Positions 7,811 to 17,372 of a stretch of DNA of 64,000 nt are shown here, piece by piece. The stretch spans positions 868,001 through 932,000 of the forward strand of contig NZ_QFFY01000001.1 of NCBI RefSeq assembly GCF_003131205.1, given 5' to 3'. Under the pieces are notes generated by a model. It was not told the DNA's origin. It did not search any database and was given only the letters and a program-made list of their open reading frames with translations. The first letter of the stretch is position 1, and the number at the start of each line of letters is the position of its first letter. The position numbers and the translations under genes are program-made. Source of the DNA: Occallatibacter savannae. Its GTDB lineage: Bacteria; Acidobacteriota; Terriglobia; Terriglobales; Acidobacteriaceae.

Positions 7811-9112
7811 TTAAACCCGCGAGCACTCTTCCACCGGAACCGGCACCTGCTCCACGATCTCCAGCCCGAATCCTTCCAGCGCCGGAATGTGCATCGGCGT
7901 ATTCGACAGCAGCCGAATCCGCTGAATTCCCAGATCCGACAGAATCTGCCCGCCCAGGCCAATGGCCCGCAGAATGCGCCCGGTCCTTGCCTGTGAACCC
8001 TCGCGCGTCCGCAGCTCCTGATGCAAAATCAGCCGGTTCGCCGGAACCGCCGCCGCGCCCGCAATCTCAAACGCCGATCCCCCCGCGGGCTCCTTCTCAA
8101 TCTCGAATCCCCGCGAAGTGTTGTGCAGATACAGAATCGCTCCGCAGCCCTCTTCCGCAATCATCCGCATCGACTGGTCCAGCATCTCGCGGCAACGGCA
8201 GTCCGCCGCAAACACGTCGCCCGCCGTGCAGCGCGTATGCACCCGCACCAACACCGCATGAGAACACGGCGGCCGGTTCGAGCGCGGGTCCCCCGGCACA
8301 TTCGCCGAGCCCTCGGTACACGCCGGACAGCTCGGGCACAGATCTCCGCGCACCAGCGCAATGTGGCTCTCGCCCCCATTCACTTCACTCTCGTAGGCGA
8401 TCATCCTGAACTCGCCGTACTTCGTCTGGATCCGCGTCTCGCCCGCGCGCACAATGTACCGCTCGTTCCTCAGCCTGTAGCGAATCAGCTCCGCCACCGT
8501 CAGAATCCGAAGCTTGTGCTCGGTGCAGAACGGAATCAGGTCCGGGATCCGCGCCATCTCGCCGTCATCGCGCATGATCTCGCAGATCACGCCCGACGGA
8601 TTCAGCCCCGCCATCCGCGCCAGGTCCACCGACGCTTCGGTCTGCCCCGCCCTCACCAGCACGCCTCCCTGACGCGCGCGCAGCGGAAAGATATGACCCG
8701 GCCTTGCCAGATCCGCCGCCGTCGACTTCGCATCGATCGCCGTCCGGATCGTATGCGCCCTGTCCGCCGCCGAGATCCCCGTCGTCACGCCCTCGCGTGC
8801 CTCGATGGTCTCGGTAAACGCCGTCCCAAAGCGCGACGAGTTTTGCTGCGTCATCGGAAACAGCCGCAGGTAATCCGCCCGCTCCTCCGTCAGCGTCAGG
8901 CAGATCAGCCCGCGCCCATACCGCGCCATGAAGTTGATCGCCTCCGGCGTTACGTACTCCGCCGCCAGCGTCAGGTCGCCCTCGTTCTCGCGATCCTCGT
9001 CATCAACCACTACGACCATGCGGCCCGCGCGGATCTCTGCAACGGCTCCAGGAACATCGATAAAGGGCGGCTCGAAGGTGCGCTGGCTCTCAGGCATGGG
9101 ATCAACTTTCAT
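7811..9112 (-). CDS. ribBA: RibBA-like: DHBP synthase with a divergent GTP cyclohydrolase II domain
   Basis: 433 residues. The N-terminal ~205 are a complete 3,4-dihydroxy-2-butanone-4-phosphate synthase with the acidic [11 protein letters not shown] motif, GHIFPLRA and [11 protein letters not shown], supplying the four-carbon unit of riboflavin. The C-terminal half has the GTP cyclohydrolase II layout and keeps the zinc cysteines ([13 protein letters not shown]). However, it has a Cys-rich insertion before the VRVHTRC strand, lacks the GRGIGL segment, and lacks the conserved LGF-x-D-x-R-x-Y segment that supplies catalytic residues. The second activity is therefore doubtful. The start at 9112 is weakly supported; an ATG at 9097 is possible. 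Confidence 0.85.
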   Translation of the reverse strand: MKVDPMPESQRTFEPPFIDVPGAVAEIRAGRMVVVVDDEDRENEGDLTLAAEYVTPEAINFMARYGRGLICLTLTEERADYLRLFPMTQQNSSRFGTAFTETIEAREGVTTGISAADRAHTIRTAIDAKSTAADLARPGHIFPLRARQGGVLVRAGQTEASVDLARMAGLNPSGVICEIMRDDGEMARIPDLIPFCTEHKLRILTVAELIRYRLRNERYIVRAGETRIQTKYGEFRMIAYESEVNGGESHIALVRGDLCPSCPACTEGSANVPGDPRSNRPPCSHAVLVRVHTRCTAGDVFAADCRCREMLDQSMRMIAEEGCGAILYLHNTSRGFEIEKEPAGGSAFEIAGAAAVPANRLILHQELRTREGSQARTGRILRAIGLGGQILSDLGIQRIRLLSNTPMHIPALEGFGLEIVEQVPVPVEECSRV

Positions 9113-9211
9113 TCTCGCTTATCGCAAGCGCCGCCGCAAAGACCGTTACTTTCGCGCAACGAAAACGCCGCCCGTAGGCGGCGTTTCGTTGACAGAGGTT
9201 GAACCAGAGAT

Positions 9212-9439
9212 CTACAACGTAGACTCGATCTCAAAGCCCCATGCTTCAAGCAGTGCCTCAGGAATGTACTTGGAGTTTTTGTTCCGGCGGGCCCACTCAC
9301 GAAGACGGGTGGACCGGATGTACTGATCCGGGGTCAACTTGAACTCCTTGACGATCTGTTCGAAGGAGGTCACGGTGGGTACAACTGGGCCGATGGGCTC
9401 AGGCTTGCCCCAATTCGGATTTCCTCTACGCTTTGCCAT
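9212..9439 (-). CDS. Small conserved basic protein, function unknown
   Basis: 75 residues. A basic, Gly/Pro-rich N-terminus ([15 protein letters not shown]) is followed by a predicted helical region with an [26 protein letters not shown] stretch that looks like a small nucleic-acid-binding helix bundle. No membrane segment and no cysteines. GAGGAA lies 12-13 bases before the ATG. I do not recognise a named family. The basic charge makes DNA or RNA binding a reasonable guess, no more. Confidence 0.65.
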   Translation of the reverse strand: MAKRRGNPNWGKPEPIGPVVPTVTSFEQIVKEFKLTPDQYIRSTRLREWARRNKNSKYIPEALLEAWGFEIESTL

Positions 9440-9756
9440 TGGTATTTTTGTTCCTCAGAAAGGAGTGGGATTGCTTTCCAACTACCTTGGGCGACTGGCT
9501 GGGGGTCCTCGGCAGCCCTAAGGCGACTCTATGGGTTCTATTTTAGGTAGAAATGCTATAAAAATCAATAGCAAATGCCCAAAAAGTTAAGCGTTTTCAG
9601 AGTGGAAAAGCCTGAGGAAATACCGGACCCAGGTAACACATAATGAATGACTTGCCCCCGGTTACGATCTGACAAGTTGTTCTAACATGTGTCCTTTCTG
9701 CCACTTCCCCACTCTACCAAATGGCGGTTCTCGCTTTTTGATGGCACTATAAAGGT
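9440..9756. other. Non-coding gap with divergent promoters
   Basis: This 317-base stretch is more AT-rich than its surroundings (9540-9600) and separates divergent genes. TATAAA lies only three bases before the ATG at 9757, so that mRNA may be leaderless or nearly so. No gene or repeat seen. Confidence 0.4.
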
Positions 9757-10356
9757 ATGAAGAAAATCTGGCCGGTTGCCCTCTGCAGCTTTGCCCTGCT
9801 TGCCGCCGGAGCCTCGCCCGCCCCAGCCGCCGAGCTGCGCATCGGCCGCGACGCCCTCGAGCGCACTCTAAAGCAGCAGCTCTTCACTGGGCCCAACGGC
9901 CGCTTCTATCTCAAAGGCACCCCTCGCTCCGCCTGCTCCGTCTACGCCGACGACGCCCGTGTCGCCTTCGTCCAGGACCGCATCGTCGTCAAAGTCAAGA
10001 CCCGTGCCCGCATGGGCAAATCCGTCGGCGGAGCCTGCATCGGCATCTCCCTTTCGCCTCTCGCCGAAGTCTCCATGGCTCCGTACGGCGAAGGCGAGTC
10101 CATCGGCTTTCGCGACGCTCAACTCCTCCGCGTCAGCGATCAGCGCGAGCTCAACTTCCTCCTCACCCCGTTCCTCAGCCGCCAGGTTCCTTCCAGCATG
10201 AAGGTCGACGCCGCCGACCTCCTCCGCAAAGCCCTCGAGGGCTCCACCGCCTCCTCCGGCTACCAGGTCAGTCTCGAGCGCCTCAAGGTCCACTCCATGC
10301 AGATCCAGGGCGACTCCCTCGTCGTCGACGTAGACGGCGACATCAGCGTCAAGTAG
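9757..10356 (+). CDS. Exported protein of unknown function
   Basis: 199 residues with a clear signal peptide (MKKIWPVALCSFALLAAGASPAPAAE). The mature part alternates predicted beta strands and amphipathic helices: an ELRIGRDALERTLKQQLF helix, a region with two cysteines (CSVYADD and GACIGIS) that may form a disulphide, and a C-terminal VHSMQIQGDSLVVDVDGDI strand pair. This pattern resembles lipid-binding or LEA/BPI-like periplasmic proteins, but I cannot assign a family. It is probably periplasmic and is convergent with the HAF-repeat gene eight bases away. Confidence 0.7.
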   Translation: MKKIWPVALCSFALLAAGASPAPAAELRIGRDALERTLKQQLFTGPNGRFYLKGTPRSACSVYADDARVAFVQDRIVVKVKTRARMGKSVGGACIGISLSPLAEVSMAPYGEGESIGFRDAQLLRVSDQRELNFLLTPFLSRQVPSSMKVDAADLLRKALEGSTASSGYQVSLERLKVHSMQIQGDSLVVDVDGDISVK

Positions 10357-10363
10357 CAGCCAA

Positions 10364-11410
10364 TCAGAATCGCGGTCTCCACACGTAGCCGTGAGACACC
10401 CCTTCGGCGTCCTTGTAGCTACCCGTAACTTCACCCCTCGGGTTGATGGCAACCGGCTCATTGTATGTCGACCCCGGAGGATCAAACGTAATGAACGCCC
10501 CACTCTCAGCGCGCAGGAAACCGTGCGTCACATAGCCGGCATCGCTGTAGCTTCCAACGATCGTGCCGCTCGGATTGATGGCTCGGGCTGAGGTAAAGAT
10601 CGATCCCGGAGGATCAAACGTTGTGAGGTTGCCATCGGGCGCGCGTAGAAAGCCGTGCCCCCTGTAACCCTCGGTGACATACTGTCCGGCGATCGCCCCT
10701 GCCGGGTTGACACTCCAGGGCACTGTGTAAATCGATCCCGGAGGATCAAACGTAGTGAATGCACCATCGGCCGCGCGCACAAAGCCGTGTCCAACAAACC
10801 AATGGATATTTGTATCGAACACCTCATACCCTCCGGTGATCACGCCTGCCGGATTAATGCTCATGGCATCAGGAAAGGAATAGACGACCCAGAACTCCGG
10901 CGGAAAAAACGTGGTGATCGTGCCGTCGTGAGCGCGCAGGAAGCCATGCATCATGTCAGCAGAGTAGTCCCTCCATACTCCCGCAATCGCGCCCGCCGGA
11001 TTAATGCTCAAGGCAGCGGTAAGGGGACTATACCGGTTGGGCGTAAATATCGTGAACGCGCCGTCGCGATCGCGCAGAAAGTTGCGCGACCCACTGTCGG
11101 CGATATAGCAGTACCCCGTGATCGCGCCCGCCGGGTTGATGCTCATCGGTGTGGTTGAAATCGATCCGGGAGGGTCAAACGTGGTGATCGTGCCATCCGG
11201 AGCGCGCAGAAAGCCATGCCGCACATTGTCAGCATCCGTGTATTCACCGGTGATCTCCCCCATTGGGTTGATGCTCTTGGGCAGAGTGTTCGTCGAACCC
11301 GGAGGGTCAAATACGGTGAATTGGTTTCGCTTTGCAGAAGGTTGACCTTGAATCGCGAGCGCAGCAAGCGAAATTGCTGCAACGCACGTGAGTGCGCCGA
11401 GTCGTTTCAT
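10364..11410 (-). CDS. Secreted HAF-repeat protein (probable beta-propeller)
   Basis: 348 residues: signal peptide (~1-22), then seven to eight tandem units of about 45 residues. Each unit contains SINPAGAITG, a HGFLRAPDG turn and a TTFDPPGS strand. This is the HAF/extracellular-repeat pattern common in Acidobacteriota and expected to fold as a bladed propeller. No catalytic residues are evident. The repeats are also visible as direct DNA repeats (GGATCAAACGT, GCGCGCAGGAAGCC), so the array can be expected to vary in copy number. A role in surface binding is inference from the family. Confidence 0.8.
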   Translation of the reverse strand: MKRLGALTCVAAISLAALAIQGQPSAKRNQFTVFDPPGSTNTLPKSINPMGEITGEYTDADNVRHGFLRAPDGTITTFDPPGSISTTPMSINPAGAITGYCYIADSGSRNFLRDRDGAFTIFTPNRYSPLTAALSINPAGAIAGVWRDYSADMMHGFLRAHDGTITTFFPPEFWVVYSFPDAMSINPAGVITGGYEVFDTNIHWFVGHGFVRAADGAFTTFDPPGSIYTVPWSVNPAGAIAGQYVTEGYRGHGFLRAPDGNLTTFDPPGSIFTSARAINPSGTIVGSYSDAGYVTHGFLRAESGAFITFDPPGSTYNEPVAINPRGEVTGSYKDAEGVSHGYVWRPRF

Positions 11411-11797
11411 GACATCCTCCCCTTATGCATTTCCCTTTCGGTTGCCGGGCGATTGAAGGGAATGGAGCGGTGGTAGGTCACTCGGCCGTCGGCAGATTCA
11501 AGCGGGACAGCACACCGAAAGGTCCAAACAAGATCCTGCTTCTTGCCTCCGGGGGTGCAAGCCAGTTGGACAGTGCTCTTTGAGGGAGGCAGGAAAGCCC
11601 GCGTCTCTTATCTGCTCATTTCTTTGCCACTGCGGTGATGCAATGCACAAGCCTCTGTGATGAATCTGACTCATCGGTATCCACTCCCGCGTCGCCGTCT
11701 GTACGGAAACAGCTTCCGCATCGCATCCGGCCAAACTTCCGAAAACTAGCGCGACGGAGAAAACGCGTGGAGTTGAACGATGTAGAATCCTCCCCAA
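11411..11797. other. Non-coding gap
   Basis: No gene with a convincing start, codon pattern or family match was found in these 387 bases. They hold the divergent promoters of the HAF-repeat gene and the following small gene. Confidence 0.5.
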
Positions 11798-12235
11798 ATG
11801 AGCTTCGATCTGGCCGTGTGGAATAGCGAAGAAGCGATGACAGACGCGCAAGCGTTAGAAATCTATGACCGACTCTGCGAGGATTGGCCCTTTCTCGAAG
11901 GAGAGAGCGCAAATGTCGAAGCTTTTTATCAGGAACTGATCCAGAAGTGGCCAGAGATCGACACGATCCCAGAAGACAGGGTCGGTGAATTTGACTTCTG
12001 TCCGTGGTCTTGTGCGCTGAACCATTCCGGTGGAGCTGTCGTCATGTCATGCGTGTGGTCGAAAGCCACAGATGTAGCTCAGGAGGTCGGGTCTCTCGCG
12101 TACAAACATGGCCTCGTGCTGTTTGATCCGCAAGCGAGCCGAGTGATCCTGCCCGAACATCTGCAGGAGAAGCTCCAATCACGCCACAGCGAGTCGCCGC
12201 GACGTAGCCTCTTCCAGCGACTGTTCGGCAGATGA
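11798..12235 (+). CDS. Small acidic protein of unknown function
   Basis: 145 residues, soluble, acidic and Trp-rich (MSFDLAVWNSEEAM; CEDWPFLEGE; FCPWSC). The C-terminal ~20 residues are basic (SPRRSLFQRLFGR) and could be a membrane-contact helix. Proteins starting MSFDLAVW are scattered across bacteria, often near toxin or immunity genes, but nothing next to it here supports that reading. No signal peptide. The codon bias is slightly less GC-rich than its neighbours, which fits accessory origin. Confidence 0.6.
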   Translation: MSFDLAVWNSEEAMTDAQALEIYDRLCEDWPFLEGESANVEAFYQELIQKWPEIDTIPEDRVGEFDFCPWSCALNHSGGAVVMSCVWSKATDVAQEVGSLAYKHGLVLFDPQASRVILPEHLQEKLQSRHSESPRRSLFQRLFGR

Positions 12236-12348
12236 CCTGGCAATCATCGGTCACTCTGAATTGCCGACCATAGGATCAGTCCAAAACAGGGTGCTTTCCA
12301 AGTGGGTGCTTTACACTTTCGTGCATTCTCAACGGCGGTTGCAGCAGC

Positions 12349-12702
12349 ATGAACAGCAATTCAGAACCTCAGCACCGAGCAATTGAAGAGATCAAGGAGA
12401 AGCAGAGAAACACAATCTGGCCGGACACTATGGTGAATGGCCGGAGTGTAGACGAATTCCTCTGGAAAGGGTCTCCTGACGCACCAGTCGTGCAGCGAAT
12501 TGGCGCTTGTATATTTGGCGTGTTTTTTATGCTCGGCGGCGCAGTCCTGATCGAATCAGTTCGAGAGATGTCGCCCGACCGCAAGTCTCCCGCGTGCGTA
12601 TTTGTTTCAGTCCTGATCGCACTTCTATTCGTACTGGGTGGACTGAAGGTGTTCATGAACGGATTCCGGCGACGAAAAGGAACTGCCCGCAAACTACGAT
12701 GA
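12349..12702 (+). CDS. Small membrane protein, two transmembrane segments
   Basis: 117 residues. A charged cytoplasmic N-terminus of ~48 residues is followed by two hydrophobic helices (IGACIFGVFFMLGGAVLI and CVFVSVLIALLFVLGGLKVF) and a short basic tail, which predicts both ends inside the cell. No recognisable family. Composition is less GC-rich than the core genes around it, as for the neighbouring small genes. Confidence 0.6.
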   Translation: MNSNSEPQHRAIEEIKEKQRNTIWPDTMVNGRSVDEFLWKGSPDAPVVQRIGACIFGVFFMLGGAVLIESVREMSPDRKSPACVFVSVLIALLFVLGGLKVFMNGFRRRKGTARKLR

Positions 12703-13011
12703 CTCAGCCTGGCCCCCACAGGGCCGGACACAAAAACTGATGTGTCTGGCCACGCGAATTCGGAGATTACTCGCGGATTGCCGACCGCTCACTCGGAGTA
12801 GCAAAGCAATCTCCACCACCAGTGCGTCGCCAGAAGCGCAGCGATTTGACACGTTCAACTCTTGGTACCAAAACACTCTTCGATCCGAATACGCGGAGCG
12901 ATACGGTTTGCCTGTTTGAGTGTGAGCGTCCGGGCGAATGACCGCGCATACGGAGGGTTTGAGCGCTCGAGGCGCGCCGATTCTATCAACCCATGAGAAC
13001 ATGATATTAGA
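12703..13011. other. Gap without a supported gene
   Basis: A reverse-strand open frame covers most of this 309-base stretch, but it lacks a ribosome site and has unlikely composition. I see no repeat or RNA gene here. Confidence 0.4.
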
Positions 13012-13233
13012 ATGCAGCCCTCGTCTGTGCGTTGGGGAATGCGAATGCTTTGGGGTCCAGTTTTTGCTCCGAACTCGCCTGAGTGGAAGAACCTCGCCCT
13101 CGGTGCCTCCTTTCTGATCGGAGCCCTGCTTGTTTATCTCGCTCAGTCAAAACCGAAATGGCGCTTCTTCGCGTCTCTCTTCCTCGCACTGAATGCAGTT
13201 CTGCTTTTTCTGGTTCTTACCTTATTTCACTGA
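13012..13233 (+). CDS. Small membrane protein
   Basis: 73 residues. Two hydrophobic helices (LALGASFLIGALLVYLA and FFASLFLALNAVLLFLVLTLF) are joined by a basic loop QSKPKWR. No family recognised. The start is uncertain: ATG at 13012, or the ATG at 13039 giving a protein nine residues shorter. It belongs to a run of small membrane proteins between 12.3 and 14.7 kb. Confidence 0.5.
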   Translation: MQPSSVRWGMRMLWGPVFAPNSPEWKNLALGASFLIGALLVYLAQSKPKWRFFASLFLALNAVLLFLVLTLFH

Positions 13234-13338
13234 CCCGGTTCGTTTGTTCTCGCCTCACTTCGGGCGAATGACCTCGTTATACGGAATTCCTTTTGTCTTG
13301 CTGACCACTTGCCCATCGCAGGCTTAACCGGAGCACAG

Positions 13339-13536
13339 CTATTTCCAAGATGCCGCAGCCATATACAACACCCACGCAGCAAGGCCAAGGAACCACAATC
13401 GACCGAACCACGTCTGTATCCGCCGCTTCGACTGCCTTGCAATCGTTCCGGTATAGAACTCCTTACAGAAGACACCCATTGCGAGTGCAAACACTCCCAT
13501 CGCGAGAAAAACAACGCTATTGAAATGCCAGGTCAT
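13339..13536 (-). CDS. Possible small membrane protein
   Basis: 65 residues, two hydrophobic helices (VVFLAMGVFALAMGVFC and LWFLGLAAWVLYMAAA) flanking a basic loop ARQSKRRIQTW. The clean positive-inside pattern supports a real protein, but no ribosome site is evident ahead of the ATG. Function unknown. Confidence 0.45.
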   Translation of the reverse strand: MTWHFNSVVFLAMGVFALAMGVFCKEFYTGTIARQSKRRIQTWFGRLWFLGLAAWVLYMAAASWK

Positions 13537-13706
13537 GCAGCGAACAATTCGAGTGGAAGTTATAGTTCCCGAACACCACTATACGGACCTTTCAAGTTTT
13601 CATCGAAAACCAGCAGCGCAGTTCCGGTCTCGGCTTTCGAAATCCCCTATTCGCATCGATTATCATCGACCCAGCACCCCCAATAAAGCCCTGAGTGGAG
13701 CGCACG

Positions 13707-14366
13707 ATGCTCGATGTCCGCCCTCCTCGCGCGCTGGCCGCCCCCCGCACGTTCTATCTCGCGATTTCGCTGCTCATGCTCGTGCTGGTTACGTACGGCT
13801 TCAGCCGCACCATCGGTCCCGGCCTTCTGCATTCGCAGCGCCCCCCTCATGACATGCTCCTGCTCAGTCTTCACGGCGCTGTCTTTTATGGCTGGATGCT
13901 TTTCATGGTTGTGCAATCCGCTCTCGTGCGATGGCGAAACCTCCGCGTCCATCGATTGCTTGGGTGGTTTGGCGCCGGCGACGCCGTTCTGGTCGTAGGA
14001 ACGGGATTGTGGGCAACCTTCCACAAGTCCGTGCCTCTGCCCCTCGAGAGGATTGGCCTGCTCAGCATGGTGGCCTTCGGTATCTCCGTCGCTCTCGCCC
14101 TTCTGTGGAGAAAGCGCCCGGCCTTTCACAGGCGTCTCCTGCTCATCGGCACGGCCATCCTTAGCAACGCAGCTTTCGCCCGATTCCCGGGCACGTACCT
14201 TCCAGGACACTTCTTCTATGCAGGGACAGACCTGCTCATCATCACCGGTATCGCTCACGACGTCTTGAAAGATCGAAGTGTCCACATCGTCTATCGCTAC
14301 GCCATGCCCTTACTCCTCGTGGCGGAGACCGCCGTCCTCATCCCTGCGTGGCGCTACCTCGGCTAG
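13707..14366 (+). CDS. Polytopic membrane protein of unknown function
   Basis: 219 residues with about six transmembrane helices, starting with FYLAISLLMLVLVTYGF. Conserved-looking His residues sit near helix ends (LLSLHGAVFYGWMLF; FHRRLLLIG; LPGHFFYAGTDLLIITGIAHD), an arrangement that recalls haem- or quinone-binding membrane families. I cannot name the family. I chose the ATG at 13707 because GGAG lies six bases upstream; a GTG at 13695 would add four residues. It stands alone on this strand. Confidence 0.7.
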   Translation: MLDVRPPRALAAPRTFYLAISLLMLVLVTYGFSRTIGPGLLHSQRPPHDMLLLSLHGAVFYGWMLFMVVQSALVRWRNLRVHRLLGWFGAGDAVLVVGTGLWATFHKSVPLPLERIGLLSMVAFGISVALALLWRKRPAFHRRLLLIGTAILSNAAFARFPGTYLPGHFFYAGTDLLIITGIAHDVLKDRSVHIVYRYAMPLLLVAETAVLIPAWRYLG

Positions 14367-14501
14367 CTGCCCATGCAACGTTGCTCTCACAGGTATCGCA
14401 CGAGGCCAAGTGCTCATCGAATAAGGCAAAATGATCGCCAGTCCGGAGTTCCGAAGATACGCGAACCAAGCCCTTGGTGATGTGACAATGAATCATCTCT
14501 C

Positions 14502-14711
14502 GTGAATGAATCCCCACAATCAGCTCGCGTCGCCGCGATTCAGTTCCTCGCCAAAGCTCTGATGGTGATCGGTGTCCTTGTCTTTCTACTTGGGGACCGC
14601 TTCCTCAGAAACGTCATGCATCTCGATTTCTGGGCCGGTGAGGCGATCGGCATCCTCTCGGGATTGCTGCTCTGCGCAATTGGCTTTGCTCTGGGAAATC
14701 GGCCGGCGTGA
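14502..14711 (+). CDS. Small membrane protein
   Basis: 69 residues with a GTG start and two hydrophobic helices (FLAKALMVIGVLVFLLGDRF and EAIGILSGLLLCAIGFALG). A Gly-Asp-Arg turn separates them. No family recognised and no strong ribosome site, so the call rests on the membrane pattern and codon usage. Confidence 0.5.
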   Translation: MNESPQSARVAAIQFLAKALMVIGVLVFLLGDRFLRNVMHLDFWAGEAIGILSGLLLCAIGFALGNRPA

Positions 14712-14932
14712 AGGGCTGGTGACGCCTCTTCGGAGCCGCCCGGTTTTGAAAGGGCCGCAACTCCAGCTGCCTAACTCCCACCGCCTGCGATCAAAAACCC
14801 TGAACTTTCCGCCCCCTCTGCCGATATCTAGGCAGGAGCCCTGTGCCGGAACCCAGGCTTTGCGTTCGCTCACCAACACACGAACGACGCGCCGGCACAG
14901 GACACTCCTATGCAGCATTAGCGGAGCCGCGC

Positions 14933-16297
14933 ATGAAGTTCCTGAACGACGAATCGGGTCAGAGCATCGTCCTCGTCGCTCTCTGTCTGCTCGCCCTCGT
15001 CGGCTTCATCGGACTGGGTGTCGATGTCGGCCTCCTCTACCAGCAGAAGCGGCAGCTTCAGTTGGCCGCCGACAATGCCGCGCTCGCCGCAGCAGCAGGA
15101 GAGAGCCTTGGAGCCGGCGCGCTGACCTCCGCACAAACAGCCGTTAGGCAGAATGGCTACACCCTCGGCAGCGGCGTCGGACAAGCGGCCGTCACTGCAA
15201 CCGACAACATCGCCGGCACGGGCAGCACCGTCTACGTCGACGTCACGGTTACAAAAAATGTGCCCACCATCTTCATGGGCCTCATCAACTCCCGATTCTC
15301 TCAACTCGGCATCACCGCATCGGCGCAAGCCTCCTACCGTATCGCTTCGAACCAAAGCTGCATCACCGCGCTCAGCAAAACCGGCACCACCGATCCCAGC
15401 ATGTATCCCGTGATGCAGGCCGACATCATTGTCAACGGCAACAGCCAGATCAGCGCCCCAAAATGCGGCGTCTGCGGCAACAGCAACGGCGCGGGCGGCG
15501 TTGGTGTGTACGCTTCGCAGAGCGGCAAGATCCTGACCCTCTCCCTCGACAGCCAGGGCGGCGCGTGCGGCGTCTATGGCAGCGGCGACACCTGCTCAAG
15601 CCAGGGTGGCCGCATCGCGAACCCGACCAACACCGCCGCGCCCGCTACACAAACCACCGCAGCGTGCGTCGATCCCTACGCCGGCACCATGCCCGTCATC
15701 ACGCCGGGCTCGACCATCGGAGCCGGCTCCCTTCCCTGGAACCCTCCCAACGCCGGCGGCCGCTCCTTCACCATCAATCCCGGCACCTACAACAACTTCG
15801 ATCTCTCCAACGTCGCCACTCTCACCATGAACCCCGGCCTCTACATCTTCACCGGCACCTTCAACTCCGGCGGCGGCACCACCATCAACGGAAACGGAGT
15901 GACACTCTACTTCGCTCCCGGTTCATCGCTCGTCGGGTACAGCTACGGCGGCAGTTGCAACTGCGGCATTCAGAACAACACAACCCTGAACCTCTCCGCT
16001 CCCGCCAATCCCGCCACCATCTCCCAGGGCATTAAAGGCGTGGTCATCTATGACGGTGCCTCCGCCTCCTCGCCCGATACCTTCGAATTCGGCGGGGGCT
16101 CCAACTCCCAGGTCACCGGCACGTTCTACGCACCCAATACCAATCTGCTCCTCGGCAACGGCACCAGCACTCAATCGCTCAGCGCCAACATCATTGCCGC
16201 CACCGTGCGCGTCATCGGCGGCAGCAGCTTCACTGACTCCTACATCCCCGCCGGCGGAGGCTCTCCCTCCAACGGCGGCGTCTCACTCACGCAATGA
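14933..16297 (+). CDS. TadG-like pilus assembly protein
   Basis: 454 residues. The N-terminus (FLNDESGQSIVLVALCLLALVGFIGLGVDVGLLYQQKRQLQLAADNAALA) is the prepilin-like start of TadG/TadE proteins, with one membrane helix. The rest is Gly/Ser/Asn/Thr-rich and predicted to be extended beta structure, with several cysteines between ~175 and 270. TadG-like proteins are minor pilins or scaffolds of Tad/Flp pili. GGAG seven bases before the ATG at 14933 fixes the start. It is the first of three tightly packed pilus genes. Confidence 0.82.
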   Translation: MKFLNDESGQSIVLVALCLLALVGFIGLGVDVGLLYQQKRQLQLAADNAALAAAAGESLGAGALTSAQTAVRQNGYTLGSGVGQAAVTATDNIAGTGSTVYVDVTVTKNVPTIFMGLINSRFSQLGITASAQASYRIASNQSCITALSKTGTTDPSMYPVMQADIIVNGNSQISAPKCGVCGNSNGAGGVGVYASQSGKILTLSLDSQGGACGVYGSGDTCSSQGGRIANPTNTAAPATQTTAACVDPYAGTMPVITPGSTIGAGSLPWNPPNAGGRSFTINPGTYNNFDLSNVATLTMNPGLYIFTGTFNSGGGTTINGNGVTLYFAPGSSLVGYSYGGSCNCGIQNNTTLNLSAPANPATISQGIKGVVIYDGASASSPDTFEFGGGSNSQVTGTFYAPNTNLLLGNGTSTQSLSANIIAATVRVIGGSSFTDSYIPAGGGSPSNGGVSLTQ

Positions 16298-16317
16298 CCA
16301 GCCTGAGGCGGTGCACC

Positions 16318-16809
16318 ATGAAACGATCTTCAGCGCGAACGAGAAAACACCGCGGCGAACGCGGAAGCTCGCTCGTCGAAACAGCGCTGCTCCTCGGCAC
16401 CTTGGGACCGGTCTTGCTGCTCGGCACCACCGAGAGCGCCTTCATGGTCTATCAGGGAATCGAACTCTCCAACGCCGCCGCAGCCGGAGCAAGCTACGCC
16501 GTGCAGTTCTACATGGCGAACTCCAACACTGCCCTTCCCACGCAGGCGCAGGTTGCAGCCGCCGTCCAGAACGACGCTCCCGAACTCCAGAACATGTTGA
16601 AAGCCGGCACCCAGCTCTCCGTCACCATGGCTACAGGCTGCACCGGCTCTGCCCCGGTCGCCGGCAACTCCATTCCAAGCTGCCTTGCCGGCGTCCAGCC
16701 CTACGTCCAGATCACCGCGCAAGCCACCGTTCGATCCATCGTGAACGCTCCCGGCCTCCCTCCCTCTCTGACGCTCACGCGCACCGCAACCATGGTCATG
16801 GTGAACTGA
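16318..16809 (+). CDS. TadE-like minor pilin
   Basis: 163 residues. A basic leader ends in GERGSSLVETALLLGTLGPVLLLGTTESAF, the TadE prepilin signature (a Gly cleavage site followed by a Glu at about +5 and a hydrophobic helix). The periplasmic part carries a Cys pair (CTGSAPVAGNSIPSC). I chose the ATG at 16318 because of a GAGG ten bases upstream; an ATG at 16294 overlaps the previous stop (ATGA) and would add eight residues by coupled translation. The next gene overlaps its stop. Confidence 0.78.
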   Translation: MKRSSARTRKHRGERGSSLVETALLLGTLGPVLLLGTTESAFMVYQGIELSNAAAAGASYAVQFYMANSNTALPTQAQVAAAVQNDAPELQNMLKAGTQLSVTMATGCTGSAPVAGNSIPSCLAGVQPYVQITAQATVRSIVNAPGLPPSLTLTRTATMVMVN

Positions 16810-17300
16810 TGGTGGCTCACGACTGGATCCGGAAATTCATCCTCCGCCCGATCTCATCGCTCTCTCTTCACGATCAATTCGGCGCAGGCATCGTCGAGTT
16901 CGCCATCGGATCGGCCGTCCTGTTTTCCTTCCTCATCGGTGTCATCGAGCTATGCCTCGTCTTCTTCATGTACAACTCCACCGCGCAGGTCGCGCGTGAA
17001 ACCTGCCGCTGGGCCAGCGTGCGCGGCACCACCTGTTCCAACCCCACCATCACCGCCTGCCCCACCACGCTCGCCCAGGTCCAGAGCTTCGCATCCGGCC
17101 TGCCCGGCGGCGGCGCCATGACCGTGCAGGTCTGGTTCTGCAATCCCGACGGCGTCACCAATTGCGTACAGAACACCTCCAACGCCAAGGGCGGCAACAT
17201 CGTTAAAACAACAGCCTCCTTCCAGTTCGCCAGCGTGCCCTTTGTCTCCCGCAACGCCCTCACCGTCTCCAGCACCTCGGCGATGGTCATTTGGCAGTAA
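16809..17300 (+). CDS. TadE-like minor pilin
   Basis: 163 residues. Its start overlaps the stop of the preceding gene (TGATG), so the two are translationally coupled. QFGAGIVEFAIGSAVLFSFLIGVIELCLVFF is the TadE processing site and helix. The YNSTAQVARETCRWASVRG segment after the helix is typical of TadE. Cysteines later in the chain could form disulphides. Together with the two upstream genes it supplies minor components for a Tad/Flp pilus; the ATPase and secretin genes are not in the window. Confidence 0.82.
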   Translation: MVAHDWIRKFILRPISSLSLHDQFGAGIVEFAIGSAVLFSFLIGVIELCLVFFMYNSTAQVARETCRWASVRGTTCSNPTITACPTTLAQVQSFASGLPGGGAMTVQVWFCNPDGVTNCVQNTSNAKGGNIVKTTASFQFASVPFVSRNALTVSSTSAMVIWQ

Positions 17301-17372
17301 ACCCCGGCTACACAAACTCTCTCCACACACCCATTACCATAGCGCCGTCCCCGCAGTGTTACCGTAGCTTCC

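Noticed and set aside
12694..13002. 102-codon reverse-strand open frame
   Set aside because: No ribosome site, no hydrophobic or domain pattern, and composition unlike the neighbours.
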